From assembly GCA_035485275.1 (NCBI GenBank), contig DATHOE010000024.1:54690-118689 (forward strand): a DNA stretch of 64,000 bases, written 5' to 3'. This document shows positions 62,816 through 64,000 of the stretch, in pieces. Position 1 is the stretch's first letter; each line of letters starts with the position of its first letter. A program made the position numbers and the translations under genes. The DNA comes from DAIDJD01 sp035485275 (GTDB taxonomy: Bacteria > Oederibacteriota > JAJYGY01 > DAIDJD01). A model generated the notes under the pieces. The model did not search any database, was not told the DNA's origin, and saw only the letters and a list, made by a program, of their open reading frames with translations.

Positions 62816-64000
62816 ATGTCCGAGGAAAAGCTGATCTTCGAGAAGAGCGCGCCGGGGCGGCGGGCGGCGACCTTTCCGGCCCTGGACGTCCCGGCCCAGG
62901 CCCTGGAGGACTGGCTTCCCAAGGAGGCGCGCCGCGGCAGCTCCCTGGGCCTGCCCGAGGTCAGCGAACAGGACCTGGTGCGCCACTACACCCGCCTGAG
63001 CCAGCGCAACATCGGCATCGACACCCAGATCTACCCCCTGGGCTCCTGCACCATGAAGTACAACCCCAAGGTCAACGAGGACGTGGCCGGACGCGACGGC
63101 TTCCGCAACATCCACCCCCTGCAGCCCGACGACACGGTGCAGGGCGCCCTGCAGGTGCTCTGGGAGATGGAACGCTGGCTGTCCGAGATCAGCGGCATGC
63201 CCGCCATCTGCCTCCAGCCCAGCGCCGGGGCCCAGGGCGAATTGACGGCCCTGCTGGTGTGCAAAGCCTACCATGACAGCCGCGGCCGGCGCCCCCGCAA
63301 GGTGCTGGTGCCCGACAGCAGCCACGGCACCAATCCCGCCTCGGCCGCCTACTGCGGCTACACCGTGGAGACGGTCAAGAGCCTGCCCGACGGCACGGTC
63401 GACCTGGAGGACCTTAAGCCGCGCATCACGCCGGAAGTGGCCTGCCTGATGATGACCAACCCCAACACGGTCGGCATCTTCGAGAAGGACATCAAGCTCA
63501 TCGCCGGCTGGCTGCACGCCGTGGACGCCCAGCTGTACTACGACGGCGCCAACCTCAACGCCATCTGCGCCGTGGCCCGCCCCGGCGACATGGGCTGCGA
63601 CATGATGCACTTCAACGTGCACAAGACCTTCTCCACGCCCCACGGCGGCGGCGGCCCGGGCTCCGGCCCGATCGGGGTGAAAAAACACCTGCTGCCCTTC
63701 ATGCCGGTCCCCCGGGTGACCAAGCAGGACGGCCACTATGCCCTGGATTACAGCCAGCCCCAGAGCATCGGCCGCATCCGGACTTTCTACGGCAATTTCG
63801 GCATCATCGTGCGCGGCCTGGTCTACCTGAAGTCTTTTGGCGGCGACGGCATGGCGGAGATCGGCAAGCAGGCTGTCTTGAACGCCAACTACCTGCTGGC
63901 CTTGCTGAAGGACACCTTCCATTCGCCCTATGGCGACCGGTGCATGCACGAGTTCGTGCTGTCGCTGACGGATTTCAAAAAGAAGAATGACGTGTCGGCC
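62816..64000 (+). CDS. gcvPB: glycine dehydrogenase (decarboxylating) subunit 2 (3' end outside window)
   Basis: An open frame of 395 codons runs from the ATG at 62816 (AAAGGA upstream) to the window edge without a stop. It matches GcvPB: IYPLGSCTMKYNPKVNED near residue 75, LQPSAGAQGELTALLVCKAY, VPDSSHGTNPASAAYCGY, and the PLP lysine Lys270 in FNVHKTFSTPHGGGGPGSGP. A full subunit is ~480-500 residues, so roughly 90-100 residues lie outside. It ends the gcvT-H-PA-PB run. Confidence 0.95.
   Translation, partial: MSEEKLIFEKSAPGRRAATFPALDVPAQALEDWLPKEARRGSSLGLPEVSEQDLVRHYTRLSQRNIGIDTQIYPLGSCTMKYNPKVNEDVAGRDGFRNIHPLQPDDTVQGALQVLWEMERWLSEISGMPAICLQPSAGAQGELTALLVCKAYHDSRGRRPRKVLVPDSSHGTNPASAAYCGYTVETVKSLPDGTVDLEDLKPRITPEVACLMMTNPNTVGIFEKDIKLIAGWLHAVDAQLYYDGANLNAICAVARPGDMGCDMMHFNVHKTFSTPHGGGGPGSGPIGVKKHLLPFMPVPRVTKQDGHYALDYSQPQSIGRIRTFYGNFGIIVRGLVYLKSFGGDGMAEIGKQAVLNANYLLALLKDTFHSPYGDRCMHEFVLSLTDFKKKNDVSA

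Overview
The window is a GC-rich stretch (well above 60% GC by eye) from a diderm (Gram-negative-type) bacterium. Evidence for an outer membrane includes an EnvC-like amidase activator beside FtsEX, an LpoA-type binding protein, lipoproteins and an outer-membrane barrel. The phylum cannot be fixed from sequence alone. A SpoVG homologue next to LexA, split glycine decarboxylase subunits and many proteins of unknown family suggest an under-sampled lineage rather than a classical proteobacterium. Genes are tightly packed, often with ATGA, GTGA or TGATG overlaps, and no gap between genes exceeds 300 bases. I saw no rRNA, tRNA, CRISPR array or intact insertion sequence.

Layout. (1) 1-15041, + strand: a long housekeeping run. 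It holds the 3' end of an LpoA/LivJ-like binding protein, hisS, a small unknown gene, cysteine synthase, a DUF92 membrane protein, a VTT protein fused to a cysteine-less glutaredoxin-like domain, ftsE-ftsX-envC, a C-terminal processing protease, YibQ, tsaD, dus, a TPR lipoprotein and coaD. (2) 15022-21990, - strand: three tandem YfhO-type membrane proteins. (3) 22001-24306: a regulatory island with an RHH antitoxin and the wreck of a brnT toxin, spoVG, lexA, two tiny genes, and a divergent promoter region carrying three 16-18 bp palindromes. (4) 24307-30076: a degenerate NtrC-type regulator, a secreted protein, two polytopic envelope proteins and a methyltransferase. (5) 30274-33470: a drastically shortened fourth YfhO copy coupled to hrpB. 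(6) 33467-38344: an MFS transporter, then two sigma/anti-sigma pairs with a shared Ig-like ectodomain theme. (7) 38465-46232: metH, a GyrI-like protein, a cupin, lipA, a GH18-like protein lacking its catalytic Glu, and an inositol-phosphatase family enzyme. (8) 46322-50689: an ABC-F ATPase and three envelope proteins, ended by a strong bidirectional terminator. (9) 50804-57230: an ABC exporter with an aldo/keto reductase, a lone cNMP-binding protein, a lower-GC CPBP protease, a second aldo/keto reductase and a MazEF-type module. (10) 57432-64000: a zinc-ribbon protein, DUF1802, 2Fe-2S ferredoxin and MoeZ-like protein leading into gcvT-gcvH-gcvPA-gcvPB, which runs off the end.

How parts fit. 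Region 1 joins septal peptidoglycan control (FtsEX-EnvC) with translation and cofactor genes. Region 10 with lipA in region 7 supplies the glycine cleavage system and its lipoylation, and metH uses the methyl-folate produced downstream of it. The most unusual parts are the palindrome-controlled 35-residue membrane peptide beside lexA, the ATPase-dead sigma54-type regulator, the YfhO family with its in-frame miniature, and the paired sigma modules.
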